From NCBI GenBank assembly GCA_025890175.1, contig JANPYM010000003.1:3147466-3211465 (forward strand): DNA of 64,000 bases, written 5' to 3'. This stretch comes from Ciborinia camelliae. Taxonomy: Eukaryota; Ascomycota; Leotiomycetes; Helotiales; Sclerotiniaceae. Below are positions 12,268 to 23,819 of the stretch, one piece after another. How positions within the stretch are numbered: position 1 is the first letter of the stretch; the number at the start of each line of letters is the position of its first letter. The notes under the pieces are model-generated. The model searched no databases, was not told the DNA's origin, and was given only the letters and a program-made list of their open reading frames with translations. The position numbers were made by a program, and so were the translations under genes.

Positions 12268-12879
12268 ATTATATTATAAATATGGTTTCTCGTGTATACG
12301 ATTATCTACTTCTTGTTTGTTTGTTTGTTTGTTTGTTACATTACGTTGCGTGTTTTGTATTTATATGTCTCTATCTCCAGGCGTTCAGCCCAGCTTGCCA
12401 CTTTGGAGACTTGATATCAACTCGTGTGTGATTAGTCAAAATAGCTATATTATTAATGAGAGCAATTGCATAATCCGACACAAACTCAGCTAATAGAAAT
12501 CACAACATCACCTTCAAAATACCTGTACTCTCAATTCTTTCTCCCAACCTCTATCACCAAACATATTCGGGACAGCTTTTTCTGGAAAAGTCCATGCCAC
12601 TTGAATAACTCCCAGTCTTTCTTCCGTGTTGACTAATTGGAGGAAGGGTTAGATCATATCCCTCGAAAAGTTTCACAATTGGAAACCCTGAAATGCTAGG
12701 TAGTTGATGTGGACCGTGACGAGACTCCGTGACAAAGTCTACATTCTTGCTGATATACCTCCATGATTACGGATTACTGCAGCAAATATGTTTGGCATTA
12801 TGGCATGTGGTCCGCAATCATATACTTCAGAGAACGCTAGTTAAATAATTCAAAATTTACAAATGGTAATGTTCCAAAA
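12268..12879. other. intergenic, 3' flank of dipeptidase gene
   Basis: Begins with a (TTTG)n run at about 12314-12340. No intact gene. The minus-strand sequence may hold unrecognisable continuation of the P450 relic, but no haem-binding FxxGxRxCxG motif could be found. Confidence 0.45.
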
Positions 12880-13250
12880 TCAAACGTCCTTTCTCCTCGC
12901 CTTGTGTAGTACCCCGGGCCCGATTTAGATATTCTTCCTCGTCTGGATTATTCAGTAAATAAAAGGTTCGCACACTCAAAGTATGGCCAGTAGTTTCCGT
13001 TCCCGCAACAATGAAGGTTCTTGCTTTCATGGCTAAACGTCATGCCTGATTATTGTTCTTTGGGAGATCCGGATAATCGATTATCTATCCTATGATATCG
13101 TTGATATTGTCTTTCCCTCTGGCTTCCGCTTCTTATCCTTTAATTTATTGCAGATGAGTCCAAAGACTTGATGTTAATTTGGATGTTCCGAATGCCATAT
13201 CTGATGTGCAGAGAAATCCATATGACCAAAAGCGTTTATTGGGTCTTGAG
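12880..13250 (-). pseudogene. cytochrome P450 relic (I-helix fragment)
   Basis: On the minus strand a segment reading FIVAGTETTGHTLSVRTFYL, followed by LNNPDEEE, is the oxygen-binding I-helix motif of class II fungal P450s with its usual downstream helix. Upstream in nearby frames lie MDFSAHQIW and a K/E-rich stretch resembling the region before the I-helix, interrupted by several stops (for example before the ATG-KAR part). Neither the N-terminal anchor nor the haem-cysteine region was found. This is a degenerate fragment of a P450 gene, probably once a secondary-metabolism or detoxification enzyme. Confidence 0.7.
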
Positions 13251-13907
13251 CTGGTTTGTATCTATATGGATTTTAAATTCCAGTAGCAGTGAGTGAGGAC
13301 TATGGATCATTTAGATTCCCAACAGTCAGAGGGCAACCAAGTTTATACATACGCACTTTTTGCGTCCGCTTCTCATCTTCAGCCCATTTGGTATATCGAG
13401 CCTAACTCGTAACTTTAATCCATGAAACAACCTCAATGATTCAAGATTTTCTGAATACTGAGAAATACCATGCTCATCTGTGGGAGAGAGGTGAAATGTA
13501 TGAAGTTGACCTGCCATATTCCTTTTGCATTTTCCTTAATTCTACCCATAAGCTACCCGCTTGAAGCAGTCAAAGTGGGTCTCGTGCCAGCCATGATGAA
13601 ATGAACCGTAGCCCCGAAGTCTATCATAGACGTCGTTATTGGTCACACATTGACAGGTTACACATTGTAACATTTACCACGATTACAATGTGTAACTTAT
13701 TAGACACCTTAATTCGGAGAAAGTACTGAAACCTGTGGTCGGGGGGCTAACTATGCTTATGTAATATCATAGTGGGTTACTCCTTCCTCCACAGTACGCT
13801 AGTAAGCTGTCATCTGCAAGGCGCCACCATATTCTCAATGTTCAGCTTTCAACAAAACTATCGATTATGTTCATCTCACCACCATCTTCATTATATGTGC
13901 ATTCATT
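13251..13907. other. upstream region of the HET gene
   Basis: No supported gene. It contains the 14-bp perfect inverted repeat at 13657-13696. The small minus-strand frame at 13326-13517 lacks recognisable domains and may be more P450-relic debris. Confidence 0.4.
13657..13696. repeat. perfect 14-bp inverted repeat, 12-nt spacer
   Basis: Arms GTTACACATTGTAA (13657-13670) and TTACAATGTGTAAC (13683-13696) are exact reverse complements. A partial third copy, GTCACACATTGA, precedes it at about 13642. It sits 210 bases upstream of the HET gene start, where it could be a dyad binding site or the remains of a small inverted-repeat transposon. Confidence 0.75.
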
Positions 13908-16076
13908 ATGACAAACAGGATATATCAATATAGCCCATTGACTGAGTTGGACTCGATTCGACTTTTGGTTCTACAGCCTTCTATTAATATCACTGCCAAT
14001 ATTGATTGCACATTACTTTCTACAACATTGACTGATTGCGACAACGATATCATTGGTGGATATACGGCACTCTCTTATGTTTGGGGTGATGCAAGAGAGA
14101 AGAAAGTGATCTACATCGAGGACAAAATATTCGAGGTCACAGCTAATGTCGATTCGGCCTTGCGTCATATTCGTGACAATTCGAGGGAACAACTATTGTG
14201 GATAGATTCAGTATGTATCGATCAAAGCAATTCAGATGAGAAAAGTGAGCAAGTGGCTCAGATGGGAAGGGTCTATCAGGTCGCACGACACACGATCATT
14301 TATCTCGGCGAATCTACCGAATCATCACAACTTCTTCTTGAGAAAATTCAAAACAGTTACAATCGCAGCCTAAATACCCGAGACTCAACAGCAATAGACA
14401 TGCTAGCTTTGCATTTCAACGGCATGGATTCAGGCAAAGCAAAGGATATGTTATTGGACATATTGGAAAGGCCTTGGTTCACTAGAGTCTGGGTCCTGCA
14501 AGAGCTGATCTTTTCGGGTGATCCATGGGTGCAGTGTGGGCGACTTCGTGTTAAGTGGGAACAGCTCTTCAGAGCAATTGAATCAACTTCGATCTCGGAC
14601 TTTCGTTCCTCCAGGTCACCTGTGTCATACAGGAGATTTGCTGCGATGAATCAAAGACGAGAAACTTTCAGAATGAATAAAAATTCCTCCGAAGTTTCTA
14701 CAAGAGATCTTCTGGAGCTCTTAGCCTCCAGAAGAGGTCTAGGAGTTTTAGATCCACGAGATATGCTTTTTGCCCATAGAGGAATCCTACAAGGCTCTCC
14801 GGACATCAACAACTCTCATAGTATGGTATTAGTGGTTGACTACTCGAAAAGGGTGAGAAGTGTCTATGCAGATTTGACACGCTACTGTATTGAAACATCT
14901 CCTGTCAACAGAAAATTAGAAATATTGTCGCACAAGGAAGGTGAAAGTGAGTGTTTGCACAAGGAGAAAGATCTTGACTTGCCATCTTGGGCACCCAATT
15001 GGACATTGAAATCCTTTCCATATCCCCACCGACGCTTCCGAGAGACTACGTATGGCGAGAGTAAGAAATTGCGTCATCTATCTACACAGCGAGAGCCCTA
15101 CACCCCTGAGAATACCCCCAGAACATACCAAAATGGGAATGAGGCATTTGCACTATATTCATGGCTCACACCATTTATCTTTGTCTGCTCTGGTTGGAGA
15201 ATAGACAAGATGATGAAAGCTTCGCCTATTATCACTCCACCTCAAGCTGGCTGGAAGTTACGATATGAACAGCTTTCATTAGAGAAAGATCATTCCCGTG
15301 AAGATATATGTTCTCATGCTATAAAAGCGATCTATAATCATTGGTGCGAATTTATTGAACCCCTTTATTGTGATATTGATCGCACAAAGCCATACTTCAA
15401 ACACCTCTCAACGCATAAAACACTTGTTGACGCATTCGCGGATCCTGACAGGAGAGAAGAGATTATAGAAGATATTGCTTTTGAAATCTCTCGGTGGTGG
15501 GACGAGCCTTCAGAAGGCTTGAAGCGTCCTAAATTCTTTAGGAGCAGATTCTTTTCCGGGAGCAATTTCTTCAAAGGCGGTCTCGCTTCCACATTAAGTT
15601 TAATTCTATGGGCACATGCTAGGATCGAAGATGATGGAACACCTGAGGCAATATTTTCACAAGTTTTATACAACAGAAAATTTGCTATACTTGGAAATGG
15701 AACTCTAGCTCTCGTACCAGCCACAGCCAGTCAAGGAGATGTTGTTTGTTTTCTAGCAGCTGACCTAGCCACCCCTTTTGTTCTCAGGCCGAATACCGAG
15801 CGGGGTGCTAGTATTGGGACAGAAAAAGCAGGACATTTTCAAAATGTTTTGGGGGAATCTTACTGCGAATACGCAGATTATAGACTTATTGGCGAGTGTC
15901 ACATTGATACTCCGTGTAGTGAGAAAGGAAGACTCCCGATGTCAAGTTCAGATGTTATTGGTTGGGCTAATCATAAGCTCATCGAATGTTACGGAAAAGA
16001 ATTGGATGGAAATTTGAATGCAAGATTAGACAAAGACCATAGCGGTCATGGACTCGAAATCTTTCCCATCAGTTAG
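13908..16076 (+). CDS. HET-domain protein (heterokaryon incompatibility family)
   Basis: One uninterrupted frame of 722 residues. HET-domain landmarks are clear: YTALSYVWGD at about residue 52, LLWIDSVCIDQ at about 95, VAQMGRVYQVARHTIIYLG, and PWFTRVWVLQEL near 190. The domain is known to trigger cell death in incompatible fungal fusions, and many such genes are thought to act in non-self recognition. The C-terminal 500 residues show no recognised domain except a typical HET-protein tail (Gly-Asp-Val-Val-Cys region near 610). There is no NACHT or repeat domain, so this is the common stand-alone form. The gene sits between a P450 relic and a glycosyltransferase, in an accessory stretch. Confidence 0.92.
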   Translation: MTNRIYQYSPLTELDSIRLLVLQPSINITANIDCTLLSTTLTDCDNDIIGGYTALSYVWGDAREKKVIYIEDKIFEVTANVDSALRHIRDNSREQLLWIDSVCIDQSNSDEKSEQVAQMGRVYQVARHTIIYLGESTESSQLLLEKIQNSYNRSLNTRDSTAIDMLALHFNGMDSGKAKDMLLDILERPWFTRVWVLQELIFSGDPWVQCGRLRVKWEQLFRAIESTSISDFRSSRSPVSYRRFAAMNQRRETFRMNKNSSEVSTRDLLELLASRRGLGVLDPRDMLFAHRGILQGSPDINNSHSMVLVVDYSKRVRSVYADLTRYCIETSPVNRKLEILSHKEGESECLHKEKDLDLPSWAPNWTLKSFPYPHRRFRETTYGESKKLRHLSTQREPYTPENTPRTYQNGNEAFALYSWLTPFIFVCSGWRIDKMMKASPIITPPQAGWKLRYEQLSLEKDHSREDICSHAIKAIYNHWCEFIEPLYCDIDRTKPYFKHLSTHKTLVDAFADPDRREEIIEDIAFEISRWWDEPSEGLKRPKFFRSRFFSGSNFFKGGLASTLSLILWAHARIEDDGTPEAIFSQVLYNRKFAILGNGTLALVPATASQGDVVCFLAADLATPFVLRPNTERGASIGTEKAGHFQNVLGESYCEYADYRLIGECHIDTPCSEKGRLPMSSSDVIGWANHKLIECYGKELDGNLNARLDKDHSGHGLEIFPIS

Positions 16077-16977
16077 TTCAACGTTGGATACTTTCCGTCA
16101 TTTATGAAACCATAGTGCAATGACAATCCTCGTTTATTACCTAAGATGGGACCCAAATGAGTAGGTAGGTACATACCAACATCAGAGCAATTGGACGCAA
16201 ATTAGGCCTTTTATACGTTTTCATAAAGCTCAAAGCATAACCTCGATGTGTAATGAGCTGTGCCAAAATAAAGCGTGGCAGCATCAGAGAAATTCCTAGC
16301 ATTGAGAAAAAGATGTCATTTGTATCTTGCGCGTTGAGGGTCGTCCTCGTCCTGCCGTACAACATGAAAATGGCAAGTCCCCAACCCCAATCAATCCCTC
16401 CAAGAATGAATAGAGAGATCCATTATATTTGAGTACCTAGGTAAAGACAAAAGTTTGACACCAAAGAACCGAAACCGAACCAACTTATAATCACTGTCAA
16501 TTTTCAAAACAGGAAATGCGAATCAGTTTACATAGGGTTGAAAGAGGTGCGAGCTAAAGAAAGAGTGCTGTATACGTAGTAGATATGCGCCCTATTCCCC
16601 AGAACTAAGATGAACCTCGGAAGCTAATGGCTATAGGATTAATAAAACGTTTATTGAAGCCACACCCTCGACACTAAACCCAGTCTTACTCCGCATATAT
16701 TCGGTGAGCCAAAAAGCTTCCAAACAAATAACTTCCAATTCACTACATCAACGATCATTTCACGTACAGCTCCATCCCGTCGCCATTCACAGTGAATTGA
16801 AAAACTTTCTGCCGAGATTAAATCTCCTAACCGAGAGCGAGAGGAAACTCCGCTTTCGAGTGAATGGCTTCAAGTTAGCTAGTTTGTGGGCATATAAAGT
16901 CTTCGACCTCCCTTACCCATCTACCTTCTACAACTCAATACTTCCTACCAACTACTTCCTACCACCACAAATCGATC
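16077..16977. other. intergenic, no gene seen
   Basis: Spacer between the HET gene and the glycosyltransferase gene. A hydrophobic 74-residue minus-strand frame at 16141-16365 has no start context or family match. The right part should hold the glycosyltransferase promoter. Confidence 0.45.
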
Positions 16978-18551
16978 ATGGCTACCTCAACGCCCCCTCG
17001 AAAAATTCTCTTCATGACAAACAGCGAATACGGCCAGAGCAACGTGGTTTTGGCAACTGCATATGAACTCATTCTCAACAATGTAGAAGTTCATATTGCC
17101 GCGTTCGAATCGCCCGCTATTGCGGAAGAAGTCTCTCATATCATCGATTATGGAAAGTTTCGTTCATCCATTCGAACACGTGTTGAAGAATTGAATGCTG
17201 GTGTTTATGGCCCAATTCCACCGGGTAGTATCAAAGTGGTTTTCCATCCGATAGACAGTCCAGGAATGTCGGAGAAACTTGCCTCAGTCGCTCCTGATCA
17301 GGAAGTTATGCGCCACCCGGTCGGTTTCTTAGGAGCATGGAGAACCTATTCCACGACTCCAAGTATCATGTCATCTTATACTGCAGATGATTATGCTCAA
17401 GGAGTCAGTTGCTGTGTCAATATTATTAAGAGTGTCAATCCGGATGGTATTGTGTTGGAAAAACTTTGCGCACAAGCTTTTGACGCATGCGCGCTTTTGG
17501 AGAAGAAAGTCATGAGCATTACTCCAAATAGTCTTAAAGACACTTTGGGTCAAGCTCAACCAAATGGATTTCCGCTATGGGGTCTGGCAGTGTAAGTTTC
17601 TTCTTTCATTTCTCAAGCAACTACAATCTAACAGTTCTGGTTAGTGAATGTTCGGGCTTTGGATTCCCTCTCCCATGGTATCTTATTCCCCTTAACATCA
17701 TCCTCTTGATTCGTCTCATAATAATCCTCGTTAATGCCCCGAACATTAAAGCCATCGAAGCCAGACGTAAGGAGCACAAAATCCCTGGCAGGTATCCATT
17801 CTTCGTCCCATACTGCAAAGAGGTACAATATTTACTTCCCACTGGACGAGAGTTTGATCTCAAGCTACCCTACATTCCAGACAATGTAACGACCTGTGGA
17901 CCGATTACCATGCCCTCCTACCCACTCTCTCAAACGGACCCCGAGCTTTATGAATGGTTGGAAAAGAGACCTACTGTGCTTATCAATCTCGGATCCCATG
18001 TGTGTGGAAGCGCGGAGCTTATTCGTAATATTGCAACTGCGGTTCGCATGCTCCTAGCCAGAAATCCATACATACAAGTCCTTTGGAAAATCAAACCTAC
18101 TGCCTCGGGTCTCGATCCCGCTCTTACGGAGATCCTTGCACCTGTTGCTGATCGAGTAAAGCTTGTGAATTGGTTCAAAGTAAACCCAATTTCCATTCTT
18201 CGATCCGGTCACATCATAGCTTTGGCTCATCACGGCGGTGCAAATACGTGGTATGAGAGTATTGAAACCGGAACTCCACAATTAGCTTTGCCATGTTGGT
18301 TTGATACCTATGATTACACCGAGAAGATGGAATATTTTGGTATTGGCGTGTGGGGAAGCAAGAAATGTGCACCTCATGTTGATGCAGAAGAATTGGGAAA
18401 GGCTTTGATTAAAGTGACGGAAGACAAATCTGTCAGGGAAAAGGCAAAGGCAATGGGTGAGCTTGTCAGAAAGAAGTATGGTGGAAGAAAGGATGCCGCT
18501 CGAAAGATATTGGAGTTGGTTGATGGCGAATTTAATCTGCAAACGAAGTAG
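16978..18551 (+). CDS. UDP-glycosyltransferase, GT1-like
   Basis: Exons 16978-17591 and 17645-18551 join in frame to about 506 residues. The N-terminal half starts with KILFMTNSEYGQSN, the usual first strand and loop of a GT-B acceptor domain. The C-terminal half carries the donor-site signature region HHGGANTWYESIETGTPQLALPCWFDTYDY, including the HHGG pair and the conserved E/Q-type ending of the plant secondary product glycosyltransferase motif. A strongly hydrophobic segment (about residues 213-235), rich in Ile and Leu, lies between the two halves, which suggests membrane association. The family transfers sugars from UDP-sugars to lipids, sterols or small molecules; the acceptor is unknown. 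It may serve detoxification or metabolite tailoring (inference). Confidence 0.85.
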
Positions 18552-19649
18552 TGATGATCTCTTTGCGTTGTCAGGTGGTTTAAAGGAGTCCTGGAGATTC
18601 CTGGAGGTTGAAAATTTAATAGGTGAAGTGAGAAAAATTTGAGGGTCTGACTAACGATGTAATGGCTACCGTTCTTGTGTTCATACCGAATGCAATACAC
18701 AGTACCGCCAGCACTAGTCAATCTTCTCTTGATCAATAGCTTAAAAGTTTCAACGCCTCTGGAAGGTATAATTAGCAAAATACAAATTCAAAGCATTCAT
18801 TCATTCTATGAGCACAACATTTTGTGCTGTATTGGTTAAAGCGATGTAGACCACCATTTACCAAAAAAATGCGAGCAGCATTCCCAAATCATTATGTTCC
18901 TCGCATGATCTTTCCTGTACATTTGAGTACAAAACATGCACGAAGAGTACGAACATTCTCCCACCTAACGCGAACGAGTGACAAATATTTCCATAGTAAC
19001 ACAAATACCATCCAATTCATCCCTAGGCAAAATCAATTTCCTATCTATCAATCATCTGATGATATTCTCTAAACACGAAGCTTACATATTGAAGATCTAC
19101 TCACGTAATCCGATACGAGGCGGGCGTTACATCCGCTCTCCTTGCCTCACAAAATCTCAAAGCCAATTACGATATTTACAGGAATGGTCAAAAGTCGGGG
19201 AATTAATAACCTCCACATACGAATAGTGACAGCACCAAGTTCAGTGCGCCCCGAGTCAATTTGGGTGCTACGATCGGACCATGATGCGGGGCCGAATGAT
19301 GAGAGTTCGCCACATGGGTACAAATGAGGCTTGTTTTCGTGTATAGCATCGTTCTAAGCATTCTTCGGTCAGGTTCGGTGAAGCAAGCGTTTGAATACGA
19401 ATTGAATATCACGTCGCTCTCTCCGGGTGGACACACTACGAGCTCGTAATGTTCACGAACTCGAAGCATGATGACGCAGCGGGAAGCAAGGAGCTCAAGA
19501 ATTGTCCCGAGTGGGAAAGTTATACACTTAAAACTGTATATAAGATCATTGGGACGCACTTAACATATTTCCTGTCCCATCATCAGCTTCCACTCACCTC
19601 GCATATACTTCAGACTCAATAATAAATCTCAACACGCAACTCCAGAATC
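18552..19649. other. intergenic, no gene seen
   Basis: About 1.1 kb of mixed sequence without a credible gene. The last 100 bases, with a TATATAAG-like word near 19538, look like the promoter of the secreted-protein gene. Confidence 0.45.
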
Positions 19650-20315
19650 ATGGTTTCGGTGCGCAATCTCGCCCTCGCGGCATCAATCATTCTCTCCTTC
19701 GTCTCGGCGGCTCCAACAGTGGAGACACGACAAGATGCTTGGGCCCCGGGGACTTTGAACAATACTCGGGAGTTCTACCTTCATATGATTGTTACGGATG
19801 GTGACTATACACACGAGGAATGGGTTTGTAAGTTTCCATTCTCCATTGTTTCCCAGACTCTTATCTTATGCCAAAAGACAGAGTGACCACCAGAAAAACT
19901 TTTAACTAACAACCCCCAAGTAGAAGCATGGCACACCGGTGCAGGAATGGCGGACCCAGTCTTTGTTGACCCCGCCAATAATACCGGCTCACGCATGTAC
20001 TTCAATTCCTCCCAATTGCAATTCGACGTCAGTCCTTATCCATTCAGCATCAATGCCCAACCATCCGATACCAACTATGCACGATGGGAGCCTGTCACCA
20101 TAACCTCTGGGTATGGAACTGGGAAGTTTGTGAATGAAGGATCTGCTGGATTTCAAGTCGATGATCCTGAGGCTGATGGATGGGTTGTCTGCGAATGGTA
20201 TCATGGACTGAATGCACCGCAATTGTTCCAGATGATTAAGTATTTCGATGCGCCGAGTCCTTACGATGTTCCCAGCAGTTGTGCGAGGGTTTTGTTGTTC
20301 CCGGAGTGGATTTAG
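19650..20315 (+). CDS. small secreted protein, DUF7907-like
   Basis: Exons 19650-19827 and 19921-20315 give about 190 residues. The acceptor must be CAAG|TAG, because the next AG would create a stop codon. A signal peptide is evident: a hydrophobic stretch with a SAAP cleavage-type ending by residue 21. The rest resembles the fungal DUF7907 family, with FYLHMIVTDGD near the start, WHTGAGMADPVF, RWEPVTI, a WVVCEWYHG segment and a final CARVLL. Two cysteines could pair. The function of the family is unknown; extracellular location is expected. The family assignment is from memory of its pattern and was not searched. Confidence 0.75.
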
Positions 20316-20630
20316 GGTGAGGTGGACATTGTATATCCATCTGTAGTTGGGGGCTAGAGGGGTGATGAACAGTGAGGACAAATGTTAGAACAATTATGAG
20401 TTTGAATGAGATGGTTGCAGAATTGGTGGGCAATGGATATATTATACGATCTGGAAATAATAATTTGATTGACTAGAGAGTGCCGTTGAGAATTTTTCTT
20501 TCAAATAATCTGCACCAGTGAGGCAAGTCTGCGGTTGGAAGTAGTAATATATATCCAAACAAAAAAGGAGTTGTTAATGAATCTGAAAATGTATACTTCA
20601 AATCGATCGCCCGGTATTTGCTTGATTCAA

Positions 20631-20824
20631 GTTAACCTCGCCTCCTTATCGGCAACTGTTCCGCGATTGTTTGGAACTTTCCACTAGAACATTGGATATA
20701 TTGGGTGGGTTCGATTTTCGGCGCCGGGCTGGCCATTTTATTCTTCAGACTGATCAAAATGATGGAATATGAAATGGCAATTCCGGAAAATGATCCAACT
20801 CACAATCCCGAACTTGACTCATAA
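20631..20824 (+). pseudogene. aquaporin C-terminal relic
   Basis: A plus-strand frame reads EHWIYWVGSIFGAGLAILFF followed by RLIKMMEYEMAIPEND and then a stop at 20822. This is the last transmembrane helix and cytosolic tail of fungal aquaporins (typically HWIYWVGP, then a helix, then KxLEYETANP). Just upstream VNLASL and AIVWNF, in shifted frames, match the second NPA region and following loop, with a one-base shift and the NPA proline lost. The remaining five helices are absent. The next open frame, from about 20820, may continue the tail after another shift. Confidence 0.65.
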
Positions 20825-21787
20825 AAGAGATAAAGAAGTTTTTGGACCTAATAATGGAAAGCTGTGGTATAGAGATGAATCCATTATTGGATCAGTAGTT
20901 TGTCGGGAGGTAGAAGATCAAGGGATCGAAGGGGTGAAATATCTAGAGGATTCGACGATGTGGAAGCTCAATAGAGAAGACGACAATACTGGAATATTAT
21001 ATGAAAGGTATTCTGCAGTTAAAGCTAAAAAAATTGTAATACGGATATAATGAATAGATCATGAAAGATTCGGGACCAATACTAAGCTTGGTGTCTCTTG
21101 GAGGTAATTATTATGTTGATTAACGTAGGAATACATTTCCTCGTATGGCCAAATACTTTTGAGAGAATGGCTGCTTGGCTTGATAGCCTTCGACCAGTCT
21201 CACTTCACTTGGAGGAAAATCTGGGCCAGCTCCAAGTCAATGAGCTTAGATGCCAATATGCCATTTCATTTGAGAAAATCTAGGGTGCGAACCATAAAAT
21301 CTTGATGCTTCTGGTTTGTTCTACACTCCTCTGGCAACTGATGGACATCCTATAAAATGATGATGCCATGTTTTAGCATCAGTTTAAGGCCAAACACCAA
21401 ACCCATGGTTGAAATGCATTCCATATACTGCTGGGCTGAGTACTTTCGAAATCGGTACCCCTTTTCACCATGTTGAGCGGAGATGAGTCCATATTATCAT
21501 CTTGCTTAGATGAGATACCGTGTACTATCATCATCGTCCATCAAGACGAGTACATAGATTGATTTGTTTTACGCTGAATTCATTCATGAGTGTGTAATAT
21601 AGATTTTGGTTGATGACAATAGCAGCAGCCATGATGAATGCGAAAATTGGGGCCCCGCATCAAACTGCAGTGATGGTGTCAATGCGCGGCCGGAAAAAAA
21701 TCCAATTCCCATATCAAGAAACTTTCCTGCAAAGAAAACAACAGACATTTCAAAATCCACAGATATCTACAATTTCAAGTCGCAAAT
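20825..21787. other. intergenic, upstream of YTM1
   Basis: AT-rich with no credible gene. Frames at 20769-21050 and 21098-21283 are short; the first may include shifted remains of the aquaporin tail. Confidence 0.45.
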
Positions 21788-23280
21788 ATGGCGCAAGGAC
21801 AGGTTCAAGTTTTTTTCACCACTACATCTCCGGATATTGAGTTACCCGAAGGAAAGCAGCAATTGCTTGTTCCTACCGGTAAGTTTTAACCTAATTTTCT
21901 CTCAAGCTTTTTCAGAGATTGATGGAGGGGATAGATGTACGAAGATATGGACTTTCACAGATTCTCAACTCCGAGGCGATGCTCGATACTTCTTCGCCGA
22001 TACCATTCGATTTTCTGATCAACGGCACATTCTTGCGAACGACCCTCGACGAATATCTCACTGCCAATGGATTATCTTCCGAAACGACCTTAAACTTACA
22101 ATACGTCCGAAGTTTGATCCCTCCTCTTTATGAAGCAAGTTTCGAGCATGATGATTGGATCAGTAGTGTGGATGTTTTGTCTGGTAGTTCTGCCGCAGGA
22201 ACTTGGGGTAGCAGTTCAATTGAAGTAGGACAGGAGCGCATACTATCCGCTTCGTACGATGGACTTCTCAGAGTTTGGAATAAATCAGGTCAGGCTATTG
22301 CGACATCTGCGCCTGCCAGCGCTGGTGGACATACCTCTGGAGTGAAATCTGCGAAGTTTCTCTCTGCCAAACAAATTGCATCAGCTGGCTTGGATCGCAC
22401 AATAAGGATATGGAACTACTCGGAAGCGGAAGATCATTTCTCTGCCCAATTGAAACCAACATTGGAATTATATGGCCACACAGGGAGCATAGACTCGATT
22501 GCAGTCCACGGGCCATCGAATCGCATTCTATCAGCTTCAGCCGACGGTCAAATTGGTTTCTGGACTTCTCACAAATCTTCAGCTCCTGAAGTAAATGCCA
22601 GTCTTATTTCTGGACCATCTGCAAAGCGACGCAAAATCACAACCTCCACATCAACTCCTCAACGTGGCCCTCTTTCTCTTATGAATTGCCATAATGGACC
22701 TGCAACTGCTGTTATCTTCAATCCCGAAGATTCAACTGTTGCATACTCCGCTTCTCAAGATCATACCATCAAGACACTCGACATTACTACTTCTAGCATC
22801 GTCGACACGAGAACTTTGTTAAATCCTATACTTTCATTAAGTGCTCTTCCAGGAATTGGTCATCAAATAATAGCGGCAGGTACCACAGCACGTCACATTG
22901 CTCTCATCGATCCTAGAGCTTCGGCCGCAACAACTCAAGCGATGACACTCCGTGGACACACCAACTTCGTTTCATCGATATTTGCGGATCCTAATAGCAA
23001 CTATGGTCTGGTATCAGCAGGTCATGATGGAACTTGTCGGGTCTGGGATCTTAGAAGTACAAGACAAGGAACGAAAGATGAGGGACTTGGTGTTGTAGGA
23101 GAGGCGGTTTATATCATTGAGAGAGAAAGTAGGAAAGACAAGACAACTAAAGCGGTTGGTGGTGAGGGTGTTAAGGTTTTCGATGTTAATTGGGATAAGG
23201 ATGTTGGAATTATTAGCGCTGGAGAGGATAAAATGGTTCAAGTGAATAGGGGAAGAGGTGTTACAAGACCCGAGAATTAG
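21788..23280 (+). CDS. YTM1: ribosome biogenesis WD-repeat protein Ytm1
   Basis: Exons 21788-21878 and 21935-23280 join to about 478 residues. Exon 1 begins [12 protein letters not shown], and the junction yields [14 protein letters not shown], the conserved start of the N-terminal NLE-type domain. Then come the family landmarks [20 protein letters not shown] and [19 protein letters not shown], and about seven WD repeats to the end. Ytm1 forms the PeBoW-type complex with Erb1 and Nop7 in the nucleolus and is needed for 27S pre-rRNA maturation and 60S subunit assembly; the AAA-ATPase Rea1 later removes it through this N-terminal domain. The acceptor at 21934 was chosen because the nearer CAG at 21915 gives the wrong frame. 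Confidence 0.92.
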
Positions 23281-23819
23281 TTTATATACCCCTTTATAAT
23301 GACCGAGTGGATTTATACTTGAAATTAGAATTCTGCCTTGCGCAACAGTCTTTCGAATTGTGTGGCTAGGATCATATATATGATAACACTCCATTTGATG
23401 CATGCATTTCTGCGGAACATTGTGTGAACCTGCCGTTACTGAGAAATCTCTGCACTGAATATCTCATCATGTCTTTTTTATGCTTTTGCTACATGGTCCT
23501 TCATTCTTTCCCTAGGTACCAGGTATAATCAAAAAGTTCTTTAGTCATCGGTCCATAAATTTTACTCCAAGCGATTGTAAAAATTTGGCTAGTATGGCAT
23601 CATTTTTTTCGTCCAATTACAAGAAGGATCTCCAGACAGAAATATCGTAGAAAACATGCTGCAAGCACTTATATAACACATCCCAATGGCCACTAAAATT
23701 GAAAGGATTTCCCATCTTACAATCATCCTGCATCTTACATTTTGAAATTTGTGGGGAGACCTTTCCGCCCCCAAAATATACTTTGCCTCAGATAACGGAT
23801 CTCTGTGAGACAACCAACG
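23281..23819. other. intergenic, promoter of the permease
   Basis: No gene seen. Small minus-strand frames here are not supported. Confidence 0.45.

Noticed and set aside
12500..12880. Haem-binding C-terminal part of the P450 relic
   Set aside because: No FxxGxRxCxG motif could be found in any minus-strand frame, so the relic was not extended here.
16141..16365. Hydrophobic 74-residue minus-strand frame
   Set aside because: Too short, no conserved motif, and no splice partners found that extend it.
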